Positions 16,939 to 24,915 of a DNA stretch of 64,000 nucleotides are shown here, piece by piece. Each line of letters opens with the position of its first letter. Position 1 is the first letter of the stretch. Made by a program: the position numbers and the translations under genes. A model generated the notes under the pieces. The model saw only the letters and a program-made list of their open reading frames with translations. It had not been told where the DNA came from and made no database searches. The DNA is from Planctomycetota bacterium (GTDB taxonomy: Bacteria; Planctomycetota; Phycisphaerae; Phycisphaerales; Phycisphaeraceae), in NCBI GenBank assembly GCA_021413865.1, contig JAIOPN010000005.1:1-64000 (forward strand), in the 5' to 3' direction.

Positions 16939-17400
16939 ATGGAGCCGCACGCGCTTGAATCTGTGACACCCCAGCCGGTCGCTGTCAGTTGGCGATCACT
17001 GCTCCGGTGGCTCGTGCTCGGCCCGATTACTGGCGCCTGTGTTGGTTATGTCCAAGCTACAACCGCCATGCTGTGCTGGATGTGGCACGGCCAACCAGAT
17101 TTCTATTACCGCGGCGGCTGGGACGGAGTTGATCTGCATTTCGTCTTCGCGATACTGGGTGGCGGGGTCATCGGTATCTATTACGGAGTCGCATTGTTGA
17201 TATTCGAGCGACGCAGTCGGAGGCGTGTGCGGGTCTTGCTCGCATCCGCCGGCACTGTTCTATTTGCTTTCGTCGTGGCTGCGCTGATTGTGGAGCACGA
17301 ATTTCAGCAACACAGGATTGGATTTGTGCTCATGCCGCAACTAATCGCCGTCATCTTCGGCGCGCTGATATCCACCGCCACGGCTCGGCGAACGCCGTAA
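16939..17400 (+). CDS. Small polytopic membrane protein inside an inverted-repeat cassette
   Basis: A 153-residue protein with four predicted membrane helices: about 23-46, 67-87 (LHFVFAILGGGVIGIYYGVAL), 97-115 and 125-145. No family was recognised. The gene fits exactly between two 32-bp inverted repeats (16887-16918 and 17416-17447), and no other gene lies in the 561-bp unit. GC content appears lower than in the flanking shc and hisA genes. The frame is intact and starts with an ATG at 16939 after GGGGGC. It could be cargo of a small mobile cassette or a resident gene flanked by bidirectional hairpin repeats. Confidence 0.7.
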   Translation: MEPHALESVTPQPVAVSWRSLLRWLVLGPITGACVGYVQATTAMLCWMWHGQPDFYYRGGWDGVDLHFVFAILGGGVIGIYYGVALLIFERRSRRRVRVLLASAGTVLFAFVVAALIVEHEFQQHRIGFVLMPQLIAVIFGALISTATARRTP

Positions 17401-17415
17401 CCGATTGCCCAAGAA

Positions 17416-17447
17416 CGGTGGGCTTCGAAGACTCAGCACCACCCTAC
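17416..17447 (-). repeat. 32-bp terminal inverted repeat, right copy
   Basis: Reads CGGTGGGCTTCGAAGACTCA then GCACCACCCTAC. It is the inverted partner of 16887-16918, with two adjacent mismatches (AA for CG). No target-site duplication is visible outside the repeats. Confidence 0.75.
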
Positions 17448-17450
17448 GCG

Positions 17451-17470
17451 GCCGCTCGCGGCTTAGCGTC
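17451..17470 (-). repeat. Palindromic repeat GACGCTAAGCCGCGAGCGGC
   Basis: Contains a GCCGC/GCGGC stem with a two-base loop and includes the hisA stop codon. An identical 20-bp copy in the other orientation lies at 2299-2318, at the end of aspS, and a near-identical copy lies within gluQ at 8689-8708. Confidence 0.6.
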
Positions 17471-18191
17471 CGCCCTCGATCTCCCTGATCCCTTCCTCCA
17501 CCGTAAACGCCCCCTCGTAGATCGCCCGCCCCACGATCGCCCCCTGGATCGGCAGCGCCCGCAGCGCACGCAGGTGCTCCAGCGTCCCCACCCCGCCGGA
17601 GGCGATCACCGGCACGCGCGTCGCCTCGGCCATCGCCTTCGTCGCGGGCACGTTCGGCCCCTGCATCGTGCCGTCCGTCGAAATATCCGTGTAAACGATC
17701 GCCCCCAGCGGCCAATCGCTCACCTTCTTCGCCACCTCGATCGGCGTCGCGCTGGTCTGCCGTTCCCACCCGCTAACCGCGAGCTTGCCCTGCTTCGCGT
17801 CCAGCCCCAGAACGATCTTCTGGTGGTACGCGGGGCGCTGAACCAGGTCGGCAAACCAATCCCATTTCTCCAGCGCGGCCGTGCCCAAGATTACGCGCGT
17901 CACACCTGCGCTGAGCAGGAGATCAATCGTCTCCTGCGACCTCACCCCCCCGCCGACCTCGACCTTCAGCTTCGTGTTCGTGCAGATGGAGCGGATCGCG
18001 TCGAGCTGCGTCATCACGCCGCTGCGCGCGCCGTCGAGGTCCACGACGTGCAGCCACGTCGCGCCGGCGCGCTCGAAGAGGCGTGCCTGCTCGAGCGGGT
18101 CGTGGCCGTAGGTTTTCTGCTTGCCGTAATCGCCCTGGTGGAGGCGGACGACCTGGCCGGCCCGTAGATCGATCGCGGGAAAAAGATACAT
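17463..18191 (-). CDS. hisA: ProFAR isomerase (HisA)
   Basis: Isomerises ProFAR to PRFAR in the fourth step of histidine biosynthesis. The 242-residue (beta-alpha)8 barrel has the catalytic Asp in FPAIDLRAGQVVRL (residue 8) and the second catalytic Asp in YTDISTDGTMQGPN, plus the phosphate-binding repeats VEVGGGVRS and VIASGGVGTLEHL. The length is typical. It is the last of three minus-strand genes (Gfo/Idh oxidoreductase, alpha/beta hydrolase, hisA) with short gaps (10 and 30 bp), but no other his gene is present, so the grouping looks incidental. The start ATG at 18191 is unambiguous. Confidence 0.95.
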   Translation of the reverse strand: MYLFPAIDLRAGQVVRLHQGDYGKQKTYGHDPLEQARLFERAGATWLHVVDLDGARSGVMTQLDAIRSICTNTKLKVEVGGGVRSQETIDLLLSAGVTRVILGTAALEKWDWFADLVQRPAYHQKIVLGLDAKQGKLAVSGWERQTSATPIEVAKKVSDWPLGAIVYTDISTDGTMQGPNVPATKAMAEATRVPVIASGGVGTLEHLRALRALPIQGAIVGRAIYEGAFTVEEGIREIEGGR

Positions 18192-18221
18192 GCCGTGCTC
18201 CGTGCGTGCGGGCCGGGCAGA

Positions 18222-19511
18222 TTACACCCATTGATTGAGCCACGCGAGGGCGGCGGCATTATCGACCTTGTGCGCCCCGCCGTGGAAGTGGAGCGAGACG
18301 CCGTCGGGCTTGTTCATCACGTTCCACGCCCGCTTCACCTCGGCGAACGCGGTGTCGAACTCGCGCCGCGGGAGGATGCCGGTGTTCCAGCCGAGCTGCA
18401 GGTCCGCCGGGTCGGCGTCGGGGGTGAAGCAGGCGTCCTTTTTGCCGTACTGGAACTGCACCGGCTTGGGCGAGGCCAGCGCCGCCCAGTCGCACTCCTC
18501 AATCTTGTCGCCGAGTTGGGAGGAGATGCCGCAATCGCAGTGCGGCGGGAGACGCAGACGGGTGCGGACGTGGTGCCAGGTCGAGAAGACGCAGCCGACG
18601 ACGCCCGCCTTCACATGATTATCCAATGCCATCACGTTCATCGCCAGGTGCGCCCCGGTGGAGAGCCCACAGACCGCGACACGCGACGGGTCGATGCGCG
18701 GGTCGCCGATCACATGGTCGAGTGAGGAAAGAACGTCGTGCGTCCACTCACCCTGGAGCGTCCAGCCCGGCGTCTGCAGTTTGTGGTCCATCGTCGCCGG
18801 CTGCAGCACCGCCCAGCCCCGCGCGGCGAAGTGTTCGCAGAAATCGTCGTTGTGGCCGGCAGTGAAGGCCCCCAGGTCGGCCGCGCCCCATGTCGCCTCG
18901 TGCCCGTGCAGGGCGATCAGCAGCGGCGCGCGGCCTGTTGATTTCGTCGGCGTGGCGAGCAGCATTTCAGACTCACGCCCCGGCCGCGAGGTGAAACGCA
19001 ACCGCTCGACGCGGAATGCTCCCATGTCGTGCGTTTCGGTGAGTTTCGCATTGCCAGTGACCCGCGCGGGGGTGGAGCCGCCCATCAGCCACGCCGCGAG
19101 CTTTTGCCGGTGCTCGTCCTGCCAATCGCGGAATTGTTTTTCGCTATCCGGGAAGCGTGACGGCCGCGCCATATATGTTCGCTCGAATGCCTCGATCTGC
19201 GCGTCACTGGTGGGTACTGCCGACGCCGGTGCCGGTTCCAGATGGAACTCGATGCGCACCTCCCCCGTGCCGCCCGCGGCGATTTCGAGTCCGAACCGGC
19301 TATAGCCCAGTGTGCCGTCCCAACCGATGTGCAGCCGGGCATCGCCGCCGCTCACGCTACTGATCGTGGTGGGTTGGTCGGACTGGATCACGAGGACCCC
19401 GCGCCCCGACCGGTCGGCGTGGAGCGTGAGTGTTGCGCCGTCGAGCTTGATGTCACGGAATCCGTCGTTGCGCACGGCGGGGTGATCGGCAAGAAGTTGA
19501 AATGTGGGCAT
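18222..19511 (-). CDS. Alpha/beta-hydrolase family esterase
   Basis: A 429-residue protein. Residues 1-95 form a beta-rich region without a recognised family. Residues about 165-429 form an alpha/beta hydrolase with an oxyanion LHGHEATWG (from 201), nucleophile Ser284 in CGLSTGAH, a candidate acidic residue in KKDACFTPDADP, and a catalytic His in HFHGGAHKVD near the end. The layout resembles planctomycete acetylxylan-esterase/dienelactone-hydrolase-like proteins, but the substrate cannot be read from the sequence. No signal peptide is visible, so it is probably cytoplasmic. It follows the Gfo/Idh gene by 10 bp, suggesting a shared transcript and perhaps a role in sugar catabolism. Confidence 0.82.
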   Translation of the reverse strand: MPTFQLLADHPAVRNDGFRDIKLDGATLTLHADRSGRGVLVIQSDQPTTISSVSGGDARLHIGWDGTLGYSRFGLEIAAGGTGEVRIEFHLEPAPASAVPTSDAQIEAFERTYMARPSRFPDSEKQFRDWQDEHRQKLAAWLMGGSTPARVTGNAKLTETHDMGAFRVERLRFTSRPGRESEMLLATPTKSTGRAPLLIALHGHEATWGAADLGAFTAGHNDDFCEHFAARGWAVLQPATMDHKLQTPGWTLQGEWTHDVLSSLDHVIGDPRIDPSRVAVCGLSTGAHLAMNVMALDNHVKAGVVGCVFSTWHHVRTRLRLPPHCDCGISSQLGDKIEECDWAALASPKPVQFQYGKKDACFTPDADPADLQLGWNTGILPRREFDTAFAEVKRAWNVMNKPDGVSLHFHGGAHKVDNAAALAWLNQWV

Positions 19512-19521
19512 GGCGGCGACC

Positions 19522-20517
19522 TCAGATCTTCACCCGCCGGCCTTCCTTCGAGCTCTTGATCGCCCCGAACACCATCGCCAGCGACTTGAGGTTGTCCTCG
19601 CCGCTGCACTCCGGCTGCCGCTTCTCTTTAATGGCGGCGAAAAACTCCGCGAGGATGCCCGCGCCGCCGGAGGGCGCCGCCTCGGGGAAGATTTCCTGCC
19701 GCACCGGCTTGGTCGCGCCGTGGAAATGGCCGTGGCTCAGCCGCCCGAGTGAATAGCTCAGCGTCCCCTTGGGTCCCTCGATGCGCCAATCGCCGTTGTA
19801 ATCGGTGCGTTCGCCCACGGCACAGCCGACCGAGACGTGTGTCCCCCACAGCCCGCCGGGGAACTCGAAGACGATCGAGTGCGCCGCGTCCCCCTTGTGC
19901 CAGCCCCAGGGGTGGTTCCAAGTCACGGCCGTCACCGCGACCGGGTCCGCCCCCAGCACGTAACGCATCAGGTCGAAGTGGTGCACCATCATGTCGTTGA
20001 TCAGCATGAACGGCTGAGTCACGTAGTGCGACCCGGGGATGTCGGCCCAGTCCATATAGAAGCGCAGGTCGCACTGGCCCGGCTTGCCGATCAGGCCCGC
20101 GGCGAGCTGCTTGTGCATGGTGCGGATCACCGGGTTGAAGCGGTAGTTCTGCGTGATCATGTGCCTGAGCTTGGCCTTGCGGGCGGCGGCGACGACGCGT
20201 TTGGCGTTGGCGGGGTTGTCGCTGAGCGGCTTCTCGCCCAGCACGTGCAGCCCGGCCTTGAACGCCTTGAGGGCGATTTCGTGGTGCACCGCCGGCGGCG
20301 TGACGTCCAGCACGAAGTCGGCCTTCACGGCTTTCACCGCCGCGTCGAGCGTCGGGAAGATCGTCTCGGCCGGGACCTTGTGCTTGGCGATGGCGCGCTC
20401 GCGGTTCGCCTCGACGGGCTCGACGCAGGCGACGATCTCGCACTCGGGGTGCGCCCGCGCGTCGTTCAACCAATACAGGCCACGACCGCCCAAGCCGGTG
20501 AGGATGCCGCGATACAT
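19522..20517 (-). CDS. Gfo/Idh/MocA-family oxidoreductase
   Basis: A 331-residue NAD(P)-dependent dehydrogenase of the Gfo/Idh/MocA superfamily. The N-terminal Rossmann fold starts ILTGLGGRG; the family EKP motif lies in GLHVLGEKPLSDNP, with the conserved lysine that contacts cofactor and substrate. The C-terminal alpha/beta domain contains the MMVHHFDLMRYVLGADP helix that carries a catalytic histidine in relatives. Substrates of the family are sugars, inositols and their derivatives; this one cannot be assigned. It is divergent from a second, distinct member at 20653 and upstream of the esterase gene, a grouping suggestive of carbohydrate catabolism. Confidence 0.9.
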   Translation of the reverse strand: MYRGILTGLGGRGLYWLNDARAHPECEIVACVEPVEANRERAIAKHKVPAETIFPTLDAAVKAVKADFVLDVTPPAVHHEIALKAFKAGLHVLGEKPLSDNPANAKRVVAAARKAKLRHMITQNYRFNPVIRTMHKQLAAGLIGKPGQCDLRFYMDWADIPGSHYVTQPFMLINDMMVHHFDLMRYVLGADPVAVTAVTWNHPWGWHKGDAAHSIVFEFPGGLWGTHVSVGCAVGERTDYNGDWRIEGPKGTLSYSLGRLSHGHFHGATKPVRQEIFPEAAPSGGAGILAEFFAAIKEKRQPECSGEDNLKSLAMVFGAIKSSKEGRRVKI

Positions 20518-20652
20518 AGGTGTGCTCCCTTGAGGTGAACGGCCGTGCGGGGCATGGCCTTGCGATCGGGGCTATTATGGCGCGCTTTGCGGCCCGGGAG
20601 AAGCTAACTCCCCAACGATCTGCCCCGGTAATTTTGCACCACGGAAAACCCC

Positions 20653-21957
20653 ATGGCCCTCACCCCATCACTCCGCGTCGCCATCGTCGGCGGCGGCATG
20701 TTCTTCGACGACATCATCGGCCAGACTTTCAAGGACTTCATGCGTGGCGGCATCGCGCCGGGCCTGTCGAGCATCGGCATGAGCCACATGGCCCCGCACG
20801 TCGCGCAGGTGAAGATCGAGCCCGTCGCCATCGGGACCAACAGCCCCAAGTCCGGCACCGCGGGCAAGATCGCCGCGTGGTTCGCCCACGACTTCCCCGA
20901 GCAGCCCGTCAAGGCGCACTACGGCCCGACGGTGTGGCGCGACATCCTCCGCGAGCACAAGCCAGACGTGCTCTTCGTCGCCACGCCCGACCACCTACAC
21001 GCCCAGCCGATCCTCGACGCGCTGGAGGCGGGGTGCGACGTGATCACGGAGAAGCCGCTCTGCCTGACGACGGGCGAGGTCGATGCGATCATCGCCGCGT
21101 CGGAGCGTACGCAGCGCGTCGTGGCGGTGGACATGCACAAGCGCTACGACCCCTTCGTGCGCGAGATGATGGGCAAGGCGAGGCAGAAATACGGCCCGAT
21201 CAACCGCGTGCGCGCCGTGCTCGAGGAGCCTCTGGAGGTCAGCACGGAAATTTTTGCGTGGGCGGAGCAGAGCAACCCGTTCGCCTACGTCGGCTGTCAC
21301 TGGCTCGACGTCGTGCATCATTATCTTCAGGTCAAGCCCACGGCCGTCTTCGCGACGGGGCAGAAAAGCCTGCTGCTGAACTGGGACAAGCACCACGTGG
21401 AGATCGCACGCCGCAAGGGCAGGGACCCGGCGACGTTCAAACGCCGCGGGCCGATCGACACGTGGGACAGCCTCGATGTGGCGGTGACGTACCACGACGG
21501 CATGCGCGGCGATTACAACAACAACTGGATCAACCCCGCCGAGTTCGAGGGGGCGGTGAACCAAGAGATCGAGATCTACGGCATCTACGGCCGGGGGTTC
21601 GTCGATCAGCAGGACCGTGGATTCCGCGAGACCGTCACCGGCGACGGCACGCGCACGCGCAACCCGACCTTCGGCGGCCGCATCCACCACAAGGGGGGCA
21701 ACCTCGAGGTGTTCGGCTACGGTAAGGCGTCGGTCGTCTCGGGCGCCTTGGCGATCATCCGCCGGCGTATCCTCGGCGAATCGCTCGCCTCCCTCGACGG
21801 CACCTACCCCACCGCCGCCAGCCAGCGCGACGTGGTGCGTGTGATCGAGGCGGCCGGCCTGGTGGCGCAGAAGAATTACGAGGCGTGGAAGGCGGGCAAA
21901 GGCACGCCGGTCTCGGCGCGGCTGCACGACAATGGGATTGAGGTTGTGGGCGGTTAG
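20653..21957 (+). CDS. Gfo/Idh/MocA-family oxidoreductase (second, longer member)
   Basis: A 434-residue dehydrogenase with a Rossmann start VAIVGGGMFFDD, the DVLFVATPDHLHAQPILDAL nucleotide-binding edge, and the EKP motif in CDVITEKPLCLTTGEVD. The C-terminal half carries VGCHWLDVVHHYLQ, with candidate catalytic histidines. It is about 100 residues longer than the neighbour at 19522 and not a recent duplicate of it. The ATG at 20653 is preceded by GGAAAACCCC. The TAG stop lies inside a palindromic GTTAGCCG repeat. The substrate is unknown. Confidence 0.9.
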   Translation: MALTPSLRVAIVGGGMFFDDIIGQTFKDFMRGGIAPGLSSIGMSHMAPHVAQVKIEPVAIGTNSPKSGTAGKIAAWFAHDFPEQPVKAHYGPTVWRDILREHKPDVLFVATPDHLHAQPILDALEAGCDVITEKPLCLTTGEVDAIIAASERTQRVVAVDMHKRYDPFVREMMGKARQKYGPINRVRAVLEEPLEVSTEIFAWAEQSNPFAYVGCHWLDVVHHYLQVKPTAVFATGQKSLLLNWDKHHVEIARRKGRDPATFKRRGPIDTWDSLDVAVTYHDGMRGDYNNNWINPAEFEGAVNQEIEIYGIYGRGFVDQQDRGFRETVTGDGTRTRNPTFGGRIHHKGGNLEVFGYGKASVVSGALAIIRRRILGESLASLDGTYPTAASQRDVVRVIEAAGLVAQKNYEAWKAGKGTPVSARLHDNGIEVVGG

Positions 21958-22020
21958 CCGCCGGGTTCACCCGGCCCTCTCTGCATCGACCGAAACCGTC
22001 GGGCGAGCCCGACGGCTAAC
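21953..22020. repeat. Paired inverted GTTAGCCG repeats between convergent genes
   Basis: GTTAGCCGCCGGGTTCACCCGG (from 21953) faces CGTCGGGCGAGCCCGACGGC followed by TAAC (to 22020). The second copy contains a perfect GTCGGGC/GCCCGAC stem. The pair fills the gap between the convergent oxidoreductase and carbonic anhydrase genes and may act as a bidirectional terminator. Confidence 0.6.
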
Positions 22021-22021
22021 G

Positions 22022-22543
22022 TCACGCGCCGTCCCACGGCTTGATGCGTGGATCGGTTTTCCCGCTCGCGTGCAGCGCCGCCATCTCGACGTAGCGCGGC
22101 GGGATGGTGACGAGGTATTCCTTTTCCTTCTCGTTCACCGGGCGGACGATCTTGCCGGGCACGCCCATCACGAGCATGCCGTCGGGCACCTCCATCCCGG
22201 GCGGGACGACCGCACCGGCGGCGACCATGCACCCTGCGCCGATGCGTGACCGGCCCAGGAGGATCGCCCCCATACCGATAAGGCAGCCGTCGCCGATGCG
22301 CTCGCCGTGGCAGAGCGCGCCGTGGCCGATGGAGACGTTTCTGCCGATGAGGTTGGGCTGGCCGTAGTCGCAGTGGATGACGGCGTTGTCCTGGACGTTG
22401 CTGCCCTCGCCGATGGCGATCTTCGCCACGTCCCCGCGGATGGCGACGCCGTACCAGATGTTCACGCCCGCCCCGAGTTCGACCTCGCCGATGACGCGGG
22501 CGGTGTCGGCGATGAAGGCGTGACCCACGCGGCGGATGCTCAT
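22022..22543 (-). CDS. Gamma-class carbonic anhydrase family protein
   Basis: A 173-residue left-handed beta-helix protein with hexapeptide repeats. NIWYGVAIRGDVAKIAIG, then DNAVIHCDYGQPNLIGRNVSIGHGALCHG, show three metal-ligand-type histidines in the family pattern, followed by GCLIGMGAILLG and GCMVAAGAVVPPG. Relatives (YrdA/CaiE/PaaY/Cam) form trimers with metal at subunit interfaces; many lack measured carbonic anhydrase activity. The frame is open to 22576 but MSIRRVGHAFIADTARVIG at 22543 fits the family start, although no good ribosome-binding site precedes it. Confidence 0.9.
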   Translation of the reverse strand: MSIRRVGHAFIADTARVIGEVELGAGVNIWYGVAIRGDVAKIAIGEGSNVQDNAVIHCDYGQPNLIGRNVSIGHGALCHGERIGDGCLIGMGAILLGRSRIGAGCMVAAGAVVPPGMEVPDGMLVMGVPGKIVRPVNEKEKEYLVTIPPRYVEMAALHASGKTDPRIKPWDGA

Positions 22544-22610
22544 GCGGGGATTGTAGTCACAGGGCGGCGGGCGCACTTGACGCTCAACGCCGGCCCCTTA
22601 GACTCCCCTC

Positions 22611-23003
22611 ATGCGTTCGCACCCGCTGCGCATCCTCGTCATCGCCTGGCTGGCGGCCTGGTTCATCGGCATCGTACCGCTGCACCAGCGCGGCGCGATC
22701 GCCCTGCCGGGAACGGCGGTTTCGTCGGCGGATTCGTGCTGCGCCAAGCCGGTCAAGGCGGTGGCGGCCCCCTCCTGCCACGACGAAAAGACTAAAGAGT
22801 CGAAGCAGCGCGGCGGCGACCCGGTAAAACGCTGCGCCATCTGCTACATCGTCGCCACGCTCGCCTTCCCCGTCGCGATCGACCTGACCGTGCCGGAGAT
22901 GCGGGTGCTCGACGAGATCGATCTCCTGCCCCCCGCGCAGCGCATCGCCGCTGCCGAGGTCTGGCCCGTCACGCTCGGCCGCGCCCCGCCCTCTCTCGCC
23001 TGA
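22611..23003 (+). CDS. Small exported cysteine-rich protein
   Basis: A 130-residue protein with an N-terminal signal or anchor helix (residues 7-27, LRILVIAWLAAWFIGIVPL). The mature part has grouped cysteines: SCCAKP, SCHD and CAICY, the last followed by a hydrophobic stretch. The pattern is reminiscent of small DUF2946-like proteins linked to metal handling, but the match is weak. It is followed 98 bp downstream by the pseudopilin gene and then by the PEP-CTERM gene on the same strand. The cysteines suggest metal binding; that is inference. Confidence 0.65.
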   Translation: MRSHPLRILVIAWLAAWFIGIVPLHQRGAIALPGTAVSSADSCCAKPVKAVAAPSCHDEKTKESKQRGGDPVKRCAICYIVATLAFPVAIDLTVPEMRVLDEIDLLPPAQRIAAAEVWPVTLGRAPPSLA

Positions 23004-23101
23004 ACCCTTCTCCCCGCTGTTCGGCTCCCGGCAGCGCGTCCCCCCCCGGGTGATGCGCATTGTTGATCGATCCATCCGTCCGCCATCCCAAGGGTACTTC
23101 C

Positions 23102-23818
23102 ATGCCGCTCCGGCGCTGCGCCGGGGTCCGTCGTGGTTTCACACTCCTCGAACTCCTCGTCGTGATCAGCATCATCGCGCTGCTGACGGGGATTCTGCTG
23201 CCCGCTCTTGGCCGTGCGCGGGCGGCGGGAAGGCGGACGCAGTGCCTGATGAACCTGCGCGGGCTCGAGCAGGCGCACTGGTCTTACATGATGGACAACA
23301 AAGGGCTGTTTATCGATTCGAGCCACAGCGGGTCGCTGCAGTGGCTCAAGACGCTCAGGGAGTACAACCACGACAACATCAGCGTTCATTCCCCTGTTGA
23401 CGATAGCCCGCACTGGCCGACCAACCAGGGCGGGCAGGGGCTGACGCCGGTGCGCCAGACGAGCTACGGGATCAATGACTATCTCACGCCCACGACGGCG
23501 TCATCGACGCCGTATGTGCGGCTGGAACTGGTCAACCGCCCCAGCTCGGTGGTTCACTTCGTGATGATCGCACGGACGGGTTCGGCCGCCAACGCCGAGC
23601 ACGTCCACGCCGACAGTTGGTGGGTCTCCGGTTTCCCGCAGTTGGCTCCGGCCCAGGCGGCAACCGAGATGTTCATCAACGCCCACGGGGGGCGCGACGC
23701 CTCGCCCGATGCGATCTCCAATTACGGGTTTCTCGACGGGCACGCCGCGTCCTTGATGTTCAGGGACGTTTACGAATCCAATGTTCTGAACCGTTTCGAT
23801 CCGGCCGTGGCGCCCTGA
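23102..23818 (+). CDS. Pseudopilin-like protein (type II/IV N-terminal methylation motif)
   Basis: A 238-residue protein. The N-terminus has a short basic leader ending RRG, followed by the prepilin cleavage/methylation site [16 protein letters not shown] with the conserved Glu at position +5. The C-terminal part contains [13 protein letters not shown], like the FxDGH motif of planctomycete DUF1559-type pseudopilins. Planctomycetes encode many such proteins and most have no known role. A TTG-started extension to 23060 is possible but the ATG at 23102 puts the cleavage site about 14 residues in, which is normal. It is cotranscribed with its neighbours by position. Confidence 0.88.
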   Translation: MPLRRCAGVRRGFTLLELLVVISIIALLTGILLPALGRARAAGRRTQCLMNLRGLEQAHWSYMMDNKGLFIDSSHSGSLQWLKTLREYNHDNISVHSPVDDSPHWPTNQGGQGLTPVRQTSYGINDYLTPTTASSTPYVRLELVNRPSSVVHFVMIARTGSAANAEHVHADSWWVSGFPQLAPAQAATEMFINAHGGRDASPDAISNYGFLDGHAASLMFRDVYESNVLNRFDPAVAP

Positions 23819-23853
23819 GGGGGTCAAGCCGGACTGTTGAAGGAATGATTGTT

Positions 23854-24669
23854 ATGAAATCCGCTCTGAAATACCTTGCTTCGGGTCTGATTCTGTTCAC
23901 GGCCGTGGAGGCCTTCGCCCACCCCGGCCCTCGCGTCCATCTCTATCTGGACGGCGGCCGGTTGTACACGGGTTTTGAAGTCGAGAACGCGGACAGCACG
24001 ATCACGGTGACGCCCGGCGTGACGCGTGTGTTCCACGGCGACCTGGCGAGCATCGCCACCTTCGGCTGGACGACGCAGTTCCCAGGCTTCGCCTCGACCC
24101 CCGGCTCCGTGGCCACCCCCGTCGTCAGCGACGGCACCGCGACGCCGCTGCCCGAGGGCACGGTTTACTATTTCAATTTCCTCGGCCCGCTGCGCTACTT
24201 CAGCAGCACGATCGACCCCGCGGATTCCCTTGCCTCGTTCGGCGTCGCGCCCGACTCCTCCGCCCTGCTGGTCACGGGCACCGACGGCGGCCCGGCCGAG
24301 TCCGGCGCAGGCCCCACCGCGGGATTCCAGATCGGCACCGCGGGGGCGATCGGCTCCAAGTGGCACAAGCATTTGCGTTACCAGATCGACCAGAACCACA
24401 ACAGCCTGCCCGACGGCACGCTCGACAGCGGCTTCCTCACGCCGGCGGATGGCCAGTACCTGATCGAGCTTGAGGTTTACTTCCACCCGACTCCCGAGAC
24501 GACGCTCAGGACCGCCCCGTTCTACATCCTCTTTGCGAAGAACGTGCCCGATGCTGTCACCGATCTCTCCATCGAGGCGATCAACAACTCGCTGATCCCC
24601 GAGCCGGCGTCGCTGATGCTGCTGGGCGGCGGCGCGGCGGTGCTGCTGTGGCGTCGCCGCCGGAGCTGA
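23854..24669 (+). CDS. PEP-CTERM sorting-domain exported protein
   Basis: A 271-residue protein with a signal peptide (LASGLILFTAVEAFA, cleaved before HPGPRVHL) and a C-terminal PEP-CTERM sorting signal, IPEPASLMLLGGGAAVLLWRRRR: the PEP motif, a hydrophobic helix and an Arg cluster. The sorting signal is normally cut by an exosortase, which is not encoded in this window. The mature part is beta-rich and has His residues near its start and in SKWHKHLRYQ, so metal binding is possible. The ATG at 23854 is 9 bp after GAAGGA; an ATG at 23845 abuts that site and is unlikely. A strong terminator follows. Confidence 0.88.
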   Translation: MKSALKYLASGLILFTAVEAFAHPGPRVHLYLDGGRLYTGFEVENADSTITVTPGVTRVFHGDLASIATFGWTTQFPGFASTPGSVATPVVSDGTATPLPEGTVYYFNFLGPLRYFSSTIDPADSLASFGVAPDSSALLVTGTDGGPAESGAGPTAGFQIGTAGAIGSKWHKHLRYQIDQNHNSLPDGTLDSGFLTPADGQYLIELEVYFHPTPETTLRTAPFYILFAKNVPDAVTDLSIEAINNSLIPEPASLMLLGGGAAVLLWRRRRS

Positions 24670-24728
24670 TGAATCCACTCACGGTCTGTTCCCCCGGTTG
24701 ACAACAGGGCGGAGCGGGAAAGAGGAAG

Positions 24729-24759
24729 CGGCCCCGTGAGAGCGGGGCCGTTTTCGTTT
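24729..24759 (+). terminator. Rho-independent terminator
   Basis: A perfect 8-bp stem CGGCCCCG/CGGGGCCG with a TGAGAG loop is followed by TTTTCGTTT. It ends the Cys-rich protein, pseudopilin and PEP-CTERM transcription unit. Confidence 0.85.
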
Positions 24760-24814
24760 AGATCGACGCCGTGGCAGAACGCGGCGTCGATGGATAAGAT
24801 CACCCGGCTTCTCC

Positions 24815-24887
24815 GGGGCCATAGCTCAATTGGAAGAGCGCCGCTTTTGCAAGGCGGAGGTTACCGGTTCGAGCCCGGTTGGCTCCA
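24815..24887 (+). tRNA. tRNA-Ala (anticodon UGC)
   Basis: A 73-nt cloverleaf: acceptor GGGGCCA/TGGCTCC (one G-U pair), D arm GCTC...GAGC, anticodon arm CCGCT-TTTGCAA-GGCGG with anticodon TGC at 24848-24850, and T arm CCGG-TTCGAGC-CCGG. The discriminator is A. The 3' CCA is not encoded. It lies just after a terminator and ahead of a convergent gene. Confidence 0.95.
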
Positions 24888-24915
24888 TTCCCCTCGCAGG
24901 TCCCCCCTCCCGCAG

